A stretch of 64,000 bases of DNA, from assembly GCF_000715075.1 (NCBI RefSeq), contig NC_134097.1, positions 64,451,190 through 64,515,189 on the forward strand, read 5' to 3'. This document shows positions 44,790 through 55,950 of the stretch, in pieces; position 1 is the stretch's first letter, and each line of letters opens with the position of its first letter. The DNA comes from Nicotiana tabacum (lineage: Eukaryota > Streptophyta > Magnoliopsida > Solanales > Solanaceae). The notes beneath the pieces were generated by a model, which ran no database searches, was not told the origin of the DNA, and saw nothing but the letters and a program-made list of their open reading frames with translations. The position numbers and the translations under genes were made by a program.

Positions 44790-44975
44790 GTTGTGGCGTG
44801 CAACCCGATCCCATTTCATATCTTACCGTTGCGGCGTGCAACCCCATTCTATTTCATATAATATTACCATTGTGGCGTGCAACCCGATCCCATTTCATAT
44901 ATTACTATTGCGGCATGCAACCCGATCCCATTTCATATGATACCGTTGCGGCATGCAACACGATCCCATATATAA
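44790..44975. repeat. Five-copy tandem repeat in Gypsy-1 LTR
   Basis: Units contain GTGGCGTGCAACCCGATCCC followed by ATTTCATAT, about 35-45 bp each, with GCG/GCA variants that look like CpG decay. Confidence 0.85.
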
Positions 44976-45839
44976 TTCAATACTAATCATAAAAGAATCC
45001 CGTCAAGGGAACAAGAGTAATACAACAACATCCTGGCAAGAGAGACAATATCATAAACAATAACATCCCGGCAATGGAGACAATATCATAAATAATAACA
45101 TCCCGGAAAGGGAAACAACAATGATAATCATCATATTAAGCAAGAATAAATCACAACGGAGTCACAACAATTATAATACGAGACTCATGGGTATGCTTGA
45201 CATTGACGTATAGATACTCGTCACCATGTCTATATATCGTACTCCACAACTAACACATATCAAATAACACACAACTCCTAATCCCTCAAGCTAAGGTTAG
45301 ACCAAACACTTACCTCGATGCCACGAACACAATCTAAGCCTCAACTACCGCTTTACCTCTTGTTTCCACCACCAATTCGCTTGTATCTAGCCACAAATTA
45401 CTTAACTATATCAATAAATGCTAAATGAATCAATTCTAACGCATGAAAATAAGTTTTCCAATGATTTCTACAAAAAATCAAAAATCGACCCCGGGCCCAC
45501 TTGGTCCAAACCCAAAATTCGGACAAAAACCCAATTACCCATTCACCCCCGAGCCCGGATATATAATTGGTTTTGGAATTCGACCTCAGTTTGAGGTCTA
45601 AATCCCCAAATTTCAATATTCTTAGGTTTTATCCAAAATTCCCAATTCCACCATGAAAACCCTAGATTCTAGGATGAAATCTTGTAAAAAGAAGTTAAGG
45701 AGTGAAAGAAATAAGTTAAAAATCACTTACTAGTATTTTGGAGAGGAAAGAGTGTTTGAAAAATCGCCTCTTATGTTTAAGGGTTTTGGATATTGAAAAA
45801 TAGCTGAAGAGTCCCGTTGATATACTCCTCTCAAAACCT

Positions 45840-46055
45840 CACCGTCGACCACATAAAAAGGACCGCGGCCGCAGAGCTCCCCCGCGAACTGCGAAATATC
45901 GAGCGCGGCCATGGAGCTCTACTGCGGACCACGAAATATCGAGTGCGGTCGCGAAGACTCAGCCTTGCTCACCGCTGACCGCATAAATCAAACCGCGGTC
46001 GCGAAGACCCCACCGCGGCTGCAAAGATTCCATCGCGGACCGCAAAACCTTGTTT
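45840..46055. repeat. CpG-rich repeated block in Gypsy-1 LTR
   Basis: Repeats of ACCGCGGTCGCGAAGAC and GCGGACCGCAAAA-type motifs occur in otherwise AT-rich DNA. It lies in the U3 part of the LTR. Confidence 0.7.
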
Positions 46056-46772
46056 CAGAGACCTGCAATTTTTCTCTCAACCTGCAACTGTATGTTCTAC
46101 GTCTAAATGCACTCTGAGGCCTATCCAAACTCACCCGAGCCCTCGGGGCTCCAAACTAATCATGCACGCAAGTCTAAAAAACGTCATACAGACTTGGTCG
46201 TGCGATTAAATCATCAAAATAACATAAACAACTATGGATTCAATCCTCAAATTCATAAAATTACTCAAAAAATTTAATTTTCCATTTTCTCTCAACTATA
46301 GGTCCGTTTTATACCAAACCACTCCCGATTCTTACCAAATTCTACAGAATCAACTTAATTATTATTTCAAGCTTGTGCCGGGCTCCGGAACCAGGATACG
46401 GGCTCGATAACATCAAGAATTACATCAATTCACTTCTAAAAATCTTTATATTTTCCAGAAAATACTTTTCTTTAAAAAATTGATTTCTAGGGCTTGGGAA
46501 CTCGAAATTCGATTTCGGGCATATGCCCAACTCCCAAATTTTACTACGGACCCCTGTGAGACCGTCAGATCACGGGTCCTGGTCTGTAACCAAGAATGTT
46601 GATCAAAGTCAACTTAAATTCATTTTAAAAGCAAAATTCATCACTTTTCCCAGATTTTCACATAATTGCTTTCCAGATACACCCAAATCGAGGTGAGACA
46701 AAAAGGAGATTTTTAGGCCTCGCAACACAAAATTTATTTCCAAAACAAGTGATGACCTTTTGGGTCATCACA

Positions 46773-47601
46773 GCTCCACTCTTCGCAGATGCGCTCCCGC
46801 TTCTGCGGTCCTTGAGCCGCATCTGCGACCTATTGCCCACAGGCTTTAGTCTGCACCTGCGAGTTCTAACCCACTTCTGCGGCACCACACCTGCGGTTCT
46901 AGATCCACAGGTGCAAAACCAACATGTTCAACAATGTTTAGAAATTCCTAAGTCCAATTCAACTTCCGTCAAGCATCCGAAACTTACACTAGGCCCCCGG
47001 GACCTCAACCAAACATACCAACCAATCCTAAAATATCATACGGACTCAGTCCAACTCTCAAATCACATCAAACAATGCTAAAACCACGAATCACCCTCCA
47101 ATCCAAGCCTAATGAACTTGAAATCTCAAGAATTCTACATCTGATGCCGAAACCAACCAACCCATGTCCGATTGACCCTAAATTTTGCACACAAGTCACA
47201 TTCACCACTACAAAACTGTTGCAACTTTCGGAATCAGATTCCGACCCCGATATCAAAATTTCACTATCGATTCGAAAACTTAAAAAATTCAACTTTCAGC
47301 ATTTCAAGCCTAAATAAGCTATGGACCTCCAAAACACAATCCGATCATGCCCCTAAGCCCAAAATCCCCCAATGGAGCTAACAGAATCGGCAGAATTCAA
47401 TTCCGAAGCCGTCTTCACATTGTTCCGACTACTGTCCAAATTCTAAAGCTTAAGCTCTCATTTAGGGACTAAGTGTCCCAAAATACTCTGAAACTCAAAC
47501 GAAACTTCCCAACAGCTCACAATAGCATAAACAAACACGAGAAAAGCAGTTAATAGGGGATCAAGGCGCTAATTCTCAAAATGACCGACCGGGTCGTTAC
47601 A
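46773..47601 (-). repeat. Gypsy-2 3' LTR, first 829 bp
   Basis: Homologous to 56898-57720 of the 5' LTR; on minus it starts TGTAACGACCC. It is cut on the left by Gypsy-1 exactly at GCTCC (46773-46777). Confidence 0.85.
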
Positions 47602-47613
47602 TTCTCCCCCTCT
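47602..47613 (-). promoter_or_regulatory. Gypsy-2 polypurine tract
   Basis: AGAGGGGGAGAA on minus, next to the LTR start. Confidence 0.8.
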
Positions 47614-47639
47614 TAAAACATTTATTTGTCTTCGAACGA

Positions 47640-48135
47640 GCATAGAGACATACCTAAAGTGGTGAAAAGATGAGGGTAACGGCTGTGCATATCCTGCTTG
47701 GTTTCCCACGTCGCCTCCTCGACCAGCTGACCCCGCTACTGAACCTTCACTGATTCAATACTCTTTGACCTCAGCTTTCGAATCTGCATGTCCAATATAG
47801 CCATTGGCTGCTCAACGTAAGATAGATCCTTGTCCAATTGGACTGAACTGAAATCCAACACATGCAACGGATCACTGTGATACCTCTGGAGCATCGAAAC
47901 ATGAAATACTGGATGAACTCTTGCCAAATTGGGAGGTAAGCCAAGCTCATAAGTAACCTCCCCAACTCGTCGCAATACCTCAAAAGGACCAATAAACCTC
48001 AGACTCAATTTCTCCTTGTTCCCAAATCTCATAATGCCTTTCATAGGCGAAACCCGAAGCAAGACGCACTCTCTAATCATATAGGAAGCTACACGAACCT
48101 TCCGGTCCGCATAACTCTTCTGTCTGGACTGGGCT
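47640..48135 (-). pseudogene. Gypsy-2 integrase C-terminus and chromodomain-like tail
   Basis: The minus frame continues from the other side of the solo LTR: QSRQKSYADRKVR, VLLRVSPMKGIMRFGNKEKL, PVFHVSMLQRYHSDPLHVLD, then KVQ, a TAG stop (where Trp is conserved) and RGQLVEEATWETKQDMHSRY. The stop at about 47733 cuts the last 40 residues. Confidence 0.85.
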
Positions 48136-48714
48136 TGTTGATACCCAATTTTTCCTTCACATATTTAAATATGCATACATACTTTTAGAATATTGCATAC
48201 ACACTTACAAACATGCACAAATGTTTCTATAATTTTTCTATAATTTTTGAAGGACTTAAAAACCAATTTATTTCTGTATTTTATTTATACAAATATTCAA
48301 TAACTATTTATCATATTATTTTTTATGAAGATTGATTATCTAAATTCATCATTTTATGCCCATATAAACCCTAAAATATTTTAATTGTATTTTTACAATC
48401 ACATTTGTATTTTAAGGCTAGAATTATGTATTTTTGCAACAATAGCCTATATATATGAAAAATTATATTATCCATATAGAAAATGACTTTTCATATTTTT
48501 ATAATATTAAGTAAGAATTTTAAAATATTTTTCACATCCAAATCACATTTGTATCATTTATAAATTATTTTATAAAATTTTATTTACTAAATTAATCGAG
48601 TATTTAAAATATAGCCCTAGAAAAGACCCAATTTCAAACTTAACCAGCCCAAAACCCAAGCCCAAATCCCATCTGACCCTAACGAGCCTACTCGACCCAA
48701 TGCACTGGCTTATC

Positions 48715-48745
48715 CTGGTCGTTGATCATTTTGATCAACGGTCCA
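48715..48745. repeat. Palindrome in solo LTR 2
   Basis: GGTCGTTGATCA, TTT, TGATCAACGGTCC: the same palindrome as at 28786-28812, with a TTT instead of AAA centre and one added G in the right arm. Confidence 0.85.
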
Positions 48746-51365
48746 GATCCCCCCTTACTTTAATTAAACCAATATACCCCTTCAAACCCTAATCATTTCC
48801 CACCCCTCCCCGCCGTCATCTGTTCCCTCCTCTCTCAGATACTCTCCACCTAAACCCTAACCCTAATCACCGTCACCGGCAAGAACCTCCCTCATATGGT
48901 GTTTCCGTGCCTTCTCCGACCACCTCTGGTCTCTTATACTCCATGGCTCTTCAACTTCATGAGTCCTTGAGAAGATTCTCAAAGAAAGCCAACCTGTTCC
49001 GGTTTGAAACTCGTTTACCAGCCTGTCTCCGGCCGCTTTCGTTTGTAAGTAAGGATTTTCTCTTGTTTTTGTTTGAATCCATGAGTTTTTAACTAATTCT
49101 CTTCATCTGTACTATTTTCTGAAAACCCTAATTCACTACTGTTCGATTCTTCACATATCTTTATAGATCCGAGGTGATTCGTATATTATTAATTGTTTTC
49201 CTTTAAAATCCCCTGTTTTTGCTAACTATCTTGATCTTAGTCACTCTCTTCTAAAACTAGGGTTCTTCCCAGACCTTCTTCACAGAATGTTTTCAACTTT
49301 CAATGTTTAATCTGCTCATCTCTTTACGTATTTGACTAATTTTTGCACAAATACTCGAACCCTAGACGTTTCTAGTGGTTATACTAATTTCTTCTTCTTT
49401 CGTTTATTATGTTGATTTCTGACAATCAGTGGTACTAACTGGTTCTATTTTGGGGATTCAAATGTTTTTCTTGTTAAATCTAGTATTCTTTGGGATTTTT
49501 GCCCTAATTGATCTTTATTAGGGCTTCGAACCAGTTTTTCTTATTAAATCCGGTATTTCTGTGAGGTTACTTAATTGATTTCTATTTAGGGAATCTGAAT
49601 AAGTCTTTCCTATAAAATCAATATTCTTTGAAGGTTTTACTGGTTGATTCATGTTAACTGTCCTATTAAAATCAGTGTGTGTGCTGAAATTTTATTTGTT
49701 TCCTTATTTGTGACATGCTTCCCTATCTTATTTGCCTTAACTAATGAACAAAAGTTTGGGGATTTTTATTGAATCATTATATGGCATGATTATGGATTCT
49801 TTGCCTTAATTAAACCTCATGTTGTGACCGTTAACTGATTACCCCCAAATTAAGGGGTCTATCCCGGACTCCCTCATAGAAATTGATTATGTGATTATGT
49901 GATTGCCCTTAATTAGTTGAATTCTAATTCTCTTTACCTTATTTGTTCTACTCCCTAAGTACTATATGTACACTCTTATTCTACCTCTCAAACACACGAA
50001 CAGTAGTTCAAGACACACACACACACAAAAACTTCCTCCCATCTCTCTTTCTGCTACTTGTGCTCATTGCTTGTCTAGCCGGCTAAAAGTTAAGGCTAGA
50101 TTGTTGCATACTGCCTGCTCTATTTTCTGCATTTGCTTCCTTAACTGGTATGTTCCTATCTCAATGTCATTCTGAAATTCAAATCTATATGCTCTTTGTT
50201 GTTCCATAGTTGTTAAATCCATGTCTATTCTTGCACTAGTTTAATTGCTTATGTACATAATTCCATGTCCTTTCATGTTTGTTGCTTTGACTAGTATGCT
50301 CAAGTTTCACCTTCTCTTGTTTTGTTCAGCCTGTCTATTATGCTTGAGTATCTAACATGGCCTTAGAACAACCTGTTTACTTGTGTCTCCCGTGTCCTGT
50401 AACCCCAACTAGTATGACTACTTTGTGTGACTGAATTTCTATGGCTCTTTCTGTATTACTTAGCATGGATACTTCTGTATCCAGACCTATGTATCCTTAT
50501 GCTTAATCAATATGTTTATTGCAGTGTGTAAATCCTAGGCCCTCTTGTCTCTTGTCTTAAGTTGCATGCTTACCCTATCACTAAGTATGATTGTAAGATC
50601 TGAGTGATCAATATGTCTTATTAATTCCTGCTTGCTCTGTGTCCCTATTAAATAGCATGACTGCATTCCCCTTCATCTTATATGCTCCTGCTTTAAACAT
50701 CTTGTGTTCCCAATCCATGCTCCCTTTTGTGCAATTATTTGTTTACTTGGACTAATTAACAAACTGAATTTGGGCAATAGGATGTTTTTGTGACTAGGTT
50801 GTTGTTTGTTGAACCTTCCTTTCCCTCAAAAGGTTTTTTAACATCTTTTTTATTCATAACATGTTTCCCTAAACTACTGCTACTCCTAAAAGTATTTTCC
50901 CTCCTAAATATCTTATCTCTACACTGTTTTTCCCAAAAGTCATTTCAACTATGTCAAGCACTCTCACCTCTACTCCTAGATTACTTAAGTTCTGCCCTCC
51001 AGTGTGTGTACGGCCTAAGGATCCATGAGATTCCTCTGAACTCTGGCACACTGGGGCTGGCCCTTCCACACTACACATAACTACTCTTCTATTCAAAAGG
51101 ATCTTGGTGTGAGTATTGCCCGGGGTCCCTGAGGCCCTTGAGAACTTTGATACACCAGGATACCCTTATTGGAAATCATGAGGCTATGGCATCTGGGACT
51201 GTTTGAAGGCCTGGTATTTCCAGGATTCACTTTGGGCCTATTTTAGGCTCCCTATAGTATAGCTTTTATTCATTATGTAAATTCATTTATGGGCATAATA
51301 ATCTTTGTAAACAAATATTGGGGAAATTAGTAAACTGGGAGGGATTATTATACCCATTTGTTGGG

Positions 51366-51860
51366 GAATGGGTAGATATCCTACCTATAGGATTCTTAAA
51401 ATAATGTTTACATTCCTAGAAACCATGCCTATAGATTATTACAATATCTTGTCTATCTAGATACCATGCCTATAGGTTGTTACAATATCTTGTCTATCTA
51501 GATACCATGTCTGTAAGTTGTTACAATGTTTGTTCACTGAGACATCATGCCAATAGGATTCAAAAATATTGATCCTGCATTCTAATAACATGTCTGTAAG
51601 TTTGCTGCGATGTTCACTTAGATACCATGCCTATAGAGGTTATAAAATTAATCAGTCTTGCCCGAAAAAGAGCAGATTCTGCATATTAACAATGTTCAAA
51701 TCAATCATCAGCATGTTTTAATCACTGCATTTAGATGCCATGCTTCTAGGATTCTAAGACCAGTTTCTGCATGTAGCTGCCGACATCTATAAGTCTAAAA
51801 TCAGTTATTCAGCGCCTAGACCAGCATATCTATAGGACTTAATAAACTCAAACTATTTTT
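51366..51860. repeat. Degenerate repeats in solo LTR 2
   Basis: About ten copies of a GATACCATGCCTATAGG-like motif, as in solo LTR 1, but with different number and spacing. Confidence 0.8.
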
Positions 51861-52921
51861 AAAATGGCTCACAGAATTCTAATTGCATTTATATAGCATG
51901 TGTATACGGTATTACGCCTAGGCAAGCCTATAGGTAATCAATGTCTCATAAAAAATTGTGAAACTGCTTTGCTTATTATGACTGCCCAGATTCAACAGGT
52001 TCTAAAAATTTCAGTAGGCAAACTAAATAGGTCTTTGACACTTGGGTCTTAACTCAATACTGCATATTCTCTCCTCACCTAGATATCTTGTTTGAGGGCT
52101 TCTCTTAAATATCTGAAACTATGTTTAAGATGTGCACTTGCTTGCTCTGTTTGTGGAGGTAAAACTCGAGCCTTTAATTGTTCTATCTTTGGTCCAGTCC
52201 TAATTGTTTTGGTTGTCGCCTAGATTTTTCTCCTTTAAGTACCTTAGGATAGTCTAGAACTACCTAAATTAGAGGTCCTAAATACCTTAGGGCCACAAGG
52301 AAGGGACATGTAGTGCACGCATAGGGTGTATCTTAAGGTTGCTAGAACGCTTTAGGCCATGACCAAGGGGAGGGAATTGGGTAGTAAGGATATGATGACT
52401 TGCGCGGTAATGTCACGTGTAGCCCCTCATTGAGGAGTGATTACCAGGCATTGCATGGGTATGATCCTGTAGGCTAACCAACCTAGGACTCCTCTTTCCC
52501 AATTCCCATATGTGTTTAAATTCCCTGAACCTCCTTTACATATACATAAGCGGTCCAAATCTCTTTACCTTCATTATCTGAACTTCCTTGATCATATATA
52601 CATGGGGAAAGCTACTTTATCTGCAAATACTTGCTTGTTTGATAATTGACTAATTTATATAGTTTAAGTTTGGTCAGGACCCACCGTTGTGGACCGCGAG
52701 GGGTGCCTAACACCTTCCCTCAAGGTTATTTCGAGCCTTTACCCTAATCTCTGCTAATGCAAACTAGTCACAAGAGTTAATTACTCTAGGTGCCCTAATG
52801 CACCATAATACGTTAGGTGGAGACTCTTCAAATACCCAAATTCCCAAAGGGAAACGAGTTGTTCCCCCATGAATGTCGAAACCCAGATTTCCCCGCAAAA
52901 AGGGAAAAAGAGGGCACGACA

Positions 52922-53750
52922 CGGCTGTGCGAAGTCTATCTTGAATCACCTTAACTTTATCCAAAGCATCCTGAACCAAGTCTGTACCCAATAATCAGGC
53001 CTCACCCGGCTCAAACCAACCCACTGGGGATCTACACCGCCTACCATACAAAGCGTCATACGGTGCCATCTGAATGCTGGACTGATAACTATTGTTGTAG
53101 GCAAACTCCGCCAGTGGTAAGAACTAATCCCAAGAACCTCCAAACTCCATCACACATGCACGAAGCATATCCTCAAGAATCTGAATAGTGCACTCGGACT
53201 GTCCGTCCATCTGGGGGTGAAATACTGTGCTCAACTCCACCCGAGTACCCAACTCATGTTGTACGGCCCTCCAGAACCGTGATGTGAACGGAGTACCTCT
53301 ATCTAAAATGATGGAAACTAGAATACCATGCAGACGAACAATCTCCCAGATATAAATCTTCGCCAACTGCTCCGAAGAATAAGTAGTACACATAGGAATG
53401 AAGTGCGCAGAATTGGTCAGGCGATCCACAATCACCCAAATGGCATCGAATTTCCTTAAAGTCCGTGAGAGTCCAACTACGAAGTCCATGGTGATACGAT
53501 CCCATTTCCACTCTGGAATCTCTATCTGCTGAAGCAAGCCACCGATGTCTAGTGCTCATACTTTACCTGCTGACAATTAAGGCACTGAGCTACATACCCA
53601 ACTGTATCTTTCTTCATCTGCCTCCACCAATAATGTTACCTCAAATCCTGGTACATCTTCGTGGCACCTGAATGGATAGAATACCGCGAACTGTGGGCCT
53701 CTTCTAGAATCAACTCCTAAAGCCCATCAACATTGGGTAAACATACCCGA
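52922..53750 (-). pseudogene. Gypsy-2 integrase, N-terminal and core part
   Basis: From 53750 downward: the zinc-binding region (SGATKMYQDLR, stop, HYWWRQMKKD, CLNCQQVKYEH), then the 137-codon stretch 53124-53537 with WKWDRITMDFVVGLSRTLRK, VIVDRLTNSAHFIP, RGTPFTSRFW and VFHPQMDGQSE. The catalytic D-D-E positions are visible (DFVVGL, LDRGT, DGQSE), though ILDRGT replaces SDRG. The part before the solo LTR ends LVQDALDKVKVIQDRLRTA. Frame breaks near 53143 and 53537. Confidence 0.85.
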
Positions 53751-53881
53751 CCCTGCATCCTTAATACCCCGTCATCACCAATGGTCACATCTTTGGCATC
53801 ACCATATAGAACCTTGTCCTTGAGGACAAGCAAGTGAGGGTCATCATACTGATGCTCTCAGATACGATCGAACAAGAAAGA

Positions 53882-54526
53882 TCAAGAAATCACACAGGCT
53901 AGAATCCGACTGGACTCCGAAAGATCCAACCTCACAAACTCGCTGGCTAATGCCTGAACATCCATCGCTATGGGCCTCTCCGCTGCTGGTAGATAAGCCA
54001 AACTTTCCAAACTCTCCGCCTGGTGACTTAAAGCATCAGCCACTACATTAGCCTTGCCCGTGTGATATAAGATAGTAATATCATAGTCCTTCAGCAGCTC
54101 TAACCACCTCCTCTGGTGCAAATTAAGGTACTTCTGCTTGAACATATGCTGCAAACTCCGGTGATCAATATAGATCTCACAAGGCACACCGTACAAATAA
54201 TGACGCCAGATCTTCAAGGTGTGAGCAATAGTAGCTAACTCGAGATCATGGACAAGGTAATTCTTCTCATACACCCTCAGCTGTCTGGACGCATAGGCAA
54301 TCACCCTGCTGTCCTGCATCAATACCGCTACAAGGGCAATCCTCGAGGCATCACAATAGACTGTATAAGACCCCGAACATATAGGCGATATCAATACTGG
54401 TGCTGTAGGTGGTACCAGTATAACCACTGGGATTTGATCAACCTGAACCCTCTGCTCAGGAGTGCGGGCGGCGGGTGTCTGTACTCTTCCCCTAGCTTGA
54501 GATGTTACTGCAGCAAGGTGAATCAA
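53882..54526 (-). pseudogene. Gypsy-2 gag/RNase H fusion ORF (deletion product)
   Basis: A single 214-codon open frame begins in gag-like sequence ([19 protein letters not shown], comparable to DSQARGGSQTPATRTLEQMA in Gypsy-1 gag). It passes at about residue 45 straight into RNase H sequence ([67 protein letters not shown]). The gag zinc knuckle, protease and RT, about 2.5 kb in Gypsy-1, are absent. The join is in frame, so a chimeric protein could be made if transcribed. No ATG context or expression evidence. [11 protein letters not shown] retains the RNase H entry, so that domain is almost complete. Confidence 0.8.
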
Positions 54527-54784
54527 CCCTACCTAAGCTAGAGTGGTGTACATGCTCATGAACTGTGCAAACGTCTCCTGGAGAGCTAGAGTAGTAGTGG
54601 CAGTAGTCGTATCAGGCGCCTAGAATCTGGCTGGAGCTGTTGGTGGCTCCTTTGTAGAAGCTCGCGCCGGTGCTCTGGCTGCACCACGTGCGCGTCCTCG
54701 GCATCTACCCCGGCCCCGACCTCTGGCAGCTCTAGCAGGGGGCGCGGGTGCCTGATCATCTCCAATAGCATGTGTCCTCACCAT
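54527..54784 (-). pseudogene. Gypsy-2 gag N-terminus
   Basis: The minus-strand frame starts MVRTHAIGDDQAPAPPARAA and continues with an Arg/Gly/Ala-rich stretch (GRGRGRCRGRARGAARAPAR), as in Gypsy-1 gag. A stop (TAG) at about 54618 and a frame change separate it from the fusion ORF downstream. Confidence 0.8.
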
Positions 54785-54969
54785 CTGTGAGAATAGAAGA
54801 TAGAGGTTTAGAATTTTGATATCAAAAATCTCGCACGCCAAGGAAATCAAATAAAGCGAAATTTTCCTAACAGTTACATAGCCTCTTATAGATAAGTACA
54901 GATGTCTCCGTACTGATCCGTGAGACTCTAATAAAGTGGCTTGTGATTCATGACTCCTATAAATCTAGA

Positions 54970-54981
54970 GCTATGATACCA
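54970..54981 (-). promoter_or_regulatory. Gypsy-2 primer binding site
   Basis: The minus strand reads TGGTATCATAGC, one mismatch from the initiator-Met-tRNA complement. Confidence 0.75.
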
Positions 54982-55536
54982 ACTTTTCACGACCCACGTT
55001 CTCCTTCTGTGAACTATTGTGGCGGCACCTAGTCTCTACGACTAGGTAATCCTAGCAATTTGCAAAAAAAGGAAAACAAGATACAAAACTAGCAATTTCG
55101 GTAACATAATAACAAAGTTTAACAATGCCGCTCGGCATATATACAACTTTACTCTCTCAAACTGAACATAAGACAATCCCGAAACCCGGAATCTCATGAA
55201 ATCAAGCTAGAGAAAATTGCATAGTGTTCTAACTCCAGGATGTCTTAACAAAAGTAAATACAAAAAGTCTAAAGCTGAGGGGAGAATAGAGAGGGACTTC
55301 TAGGACTACGGACACGGCAGATATACCTCGAAGTCTCTGATATCGCCCACCTCACTGATAGAATGGCTGAGTAGAAGAATTTGGATCTGCACATGAAAAA
55401 CATGCACAAGAAGGACATGAGTACACCACAGCGGTACTCAGTAAGTTCCAAGCCTAACCTCGGTCGAGTAGTGACGAGGAAGGTTAGGGCCCTACTGATT
55501 ATAGCTGAAAAACGAGGTAAAACAGTATAGAATACG

Positions 55537-55540
<4 letters not shown>

Positions 55541-55573
<33 letters not shown>
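55541..55573. repeat. (TA)n microsatellite
   Basis: A run of about 16 TA units followed by poly-A. Confidence 0.9.
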
Positions 55574-55579
<6 letters not shown>

Positions 55580-55679
55580 AAAAGAAATGTGACAGTATAA
55601 TTAAAATACTAGCAGTCGACAAGCACAAAATCACAGAAAGGATATATTTCATTACACAGAGATAGTAACAGGGGATCTC

Positions 55680-55950
55680 CCAGGATATCATCCTGTAGTC
55701 CCAAATGTAAATGTGCAGAGGATCTCCCGGGTCCCGTAGTCCGAATTATAAATATGCAGGGAATATCCTGGAATACCGATCCGTAGTCCTAAAGTAATTA
55801 TCTAGTATAGGGGGATTCTTCTAGGATGTCGTCCTATAGTCCCAAATATAAATGTGCGGGGGGATCTCCCGGAATACCGATCTGTAGTCCCAAAGTAAAC
55901 ATGCAGGGGGATCTCCCGGGATATCGTCCTATAGTCCCAAAGTAAACACA
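55680..55950. repeat. Tandem repeat in Gypsy-2 LTR
   Basis: Five to six units of about 45-60 bp contain GGGGATCTCCCGGGATATCG, then CCTATAGTCCCAAA and GTAAACATGCA-like spacer. Confidence 0.85.

Larger units (their letters stand above)
38325..46772 (-). mobile_element. Gypsy-1, Tekay-type chromovirus, decayed
   Basis: Minus-strand order: 5' LTR (44057-46772), primer site, gag, protease, RT, RNase H, integrase with C-terminal chromodomain-like motif, polypurine tract, 3' LTR remnant (38325-38864). The order and the RYPHLF-type end point to the Tekay/Del chromovirus lineage. Many stops and frameshifts make it non-autonomous. It inserted into the 3' LTR of Gypsy-2: the sequence right of 46772 is Gypsy-2 LTR in mid-stream. 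Confidence 0.85.
44057..46772 (-). repeat. Gypsy-1 5' LTR (2.7 kb)
   Basis: On minus it starts TGTGATGACCC and ends TCATGACA. It contains five ~40-bp tandem units at 44790-44975 and a CpG-rich repeated block at 45840-46055. Confidence 0.85.
48136..52921 (+). mobile_element. Solo LTR, Ogre/Tat-like, about 4.79 kb
   Basis: It starts TGTTGATACCC and ends GGCACGACA, and is homologous to the solo LTR at 28157 at both ends and in internal landmarks (palindrome, CATGCCTATAG repeats, GGGGTGCCTAACACCTTCCC). Flanks GGGCT and CGGCT agree at four of five bases, as expected of an aged duplication. It splits the Gypsy-2 integrase gene; the reading frame closes across it. Same plus orientation as the first. 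Confidence 0.82.

Noticed and set aside
47068..47381. ORFs in 47068-47381 and similar ones at 57140-57475 as a conserved gene pair
   Set aside because: Both are the two LTR copies of Gypsy-2.
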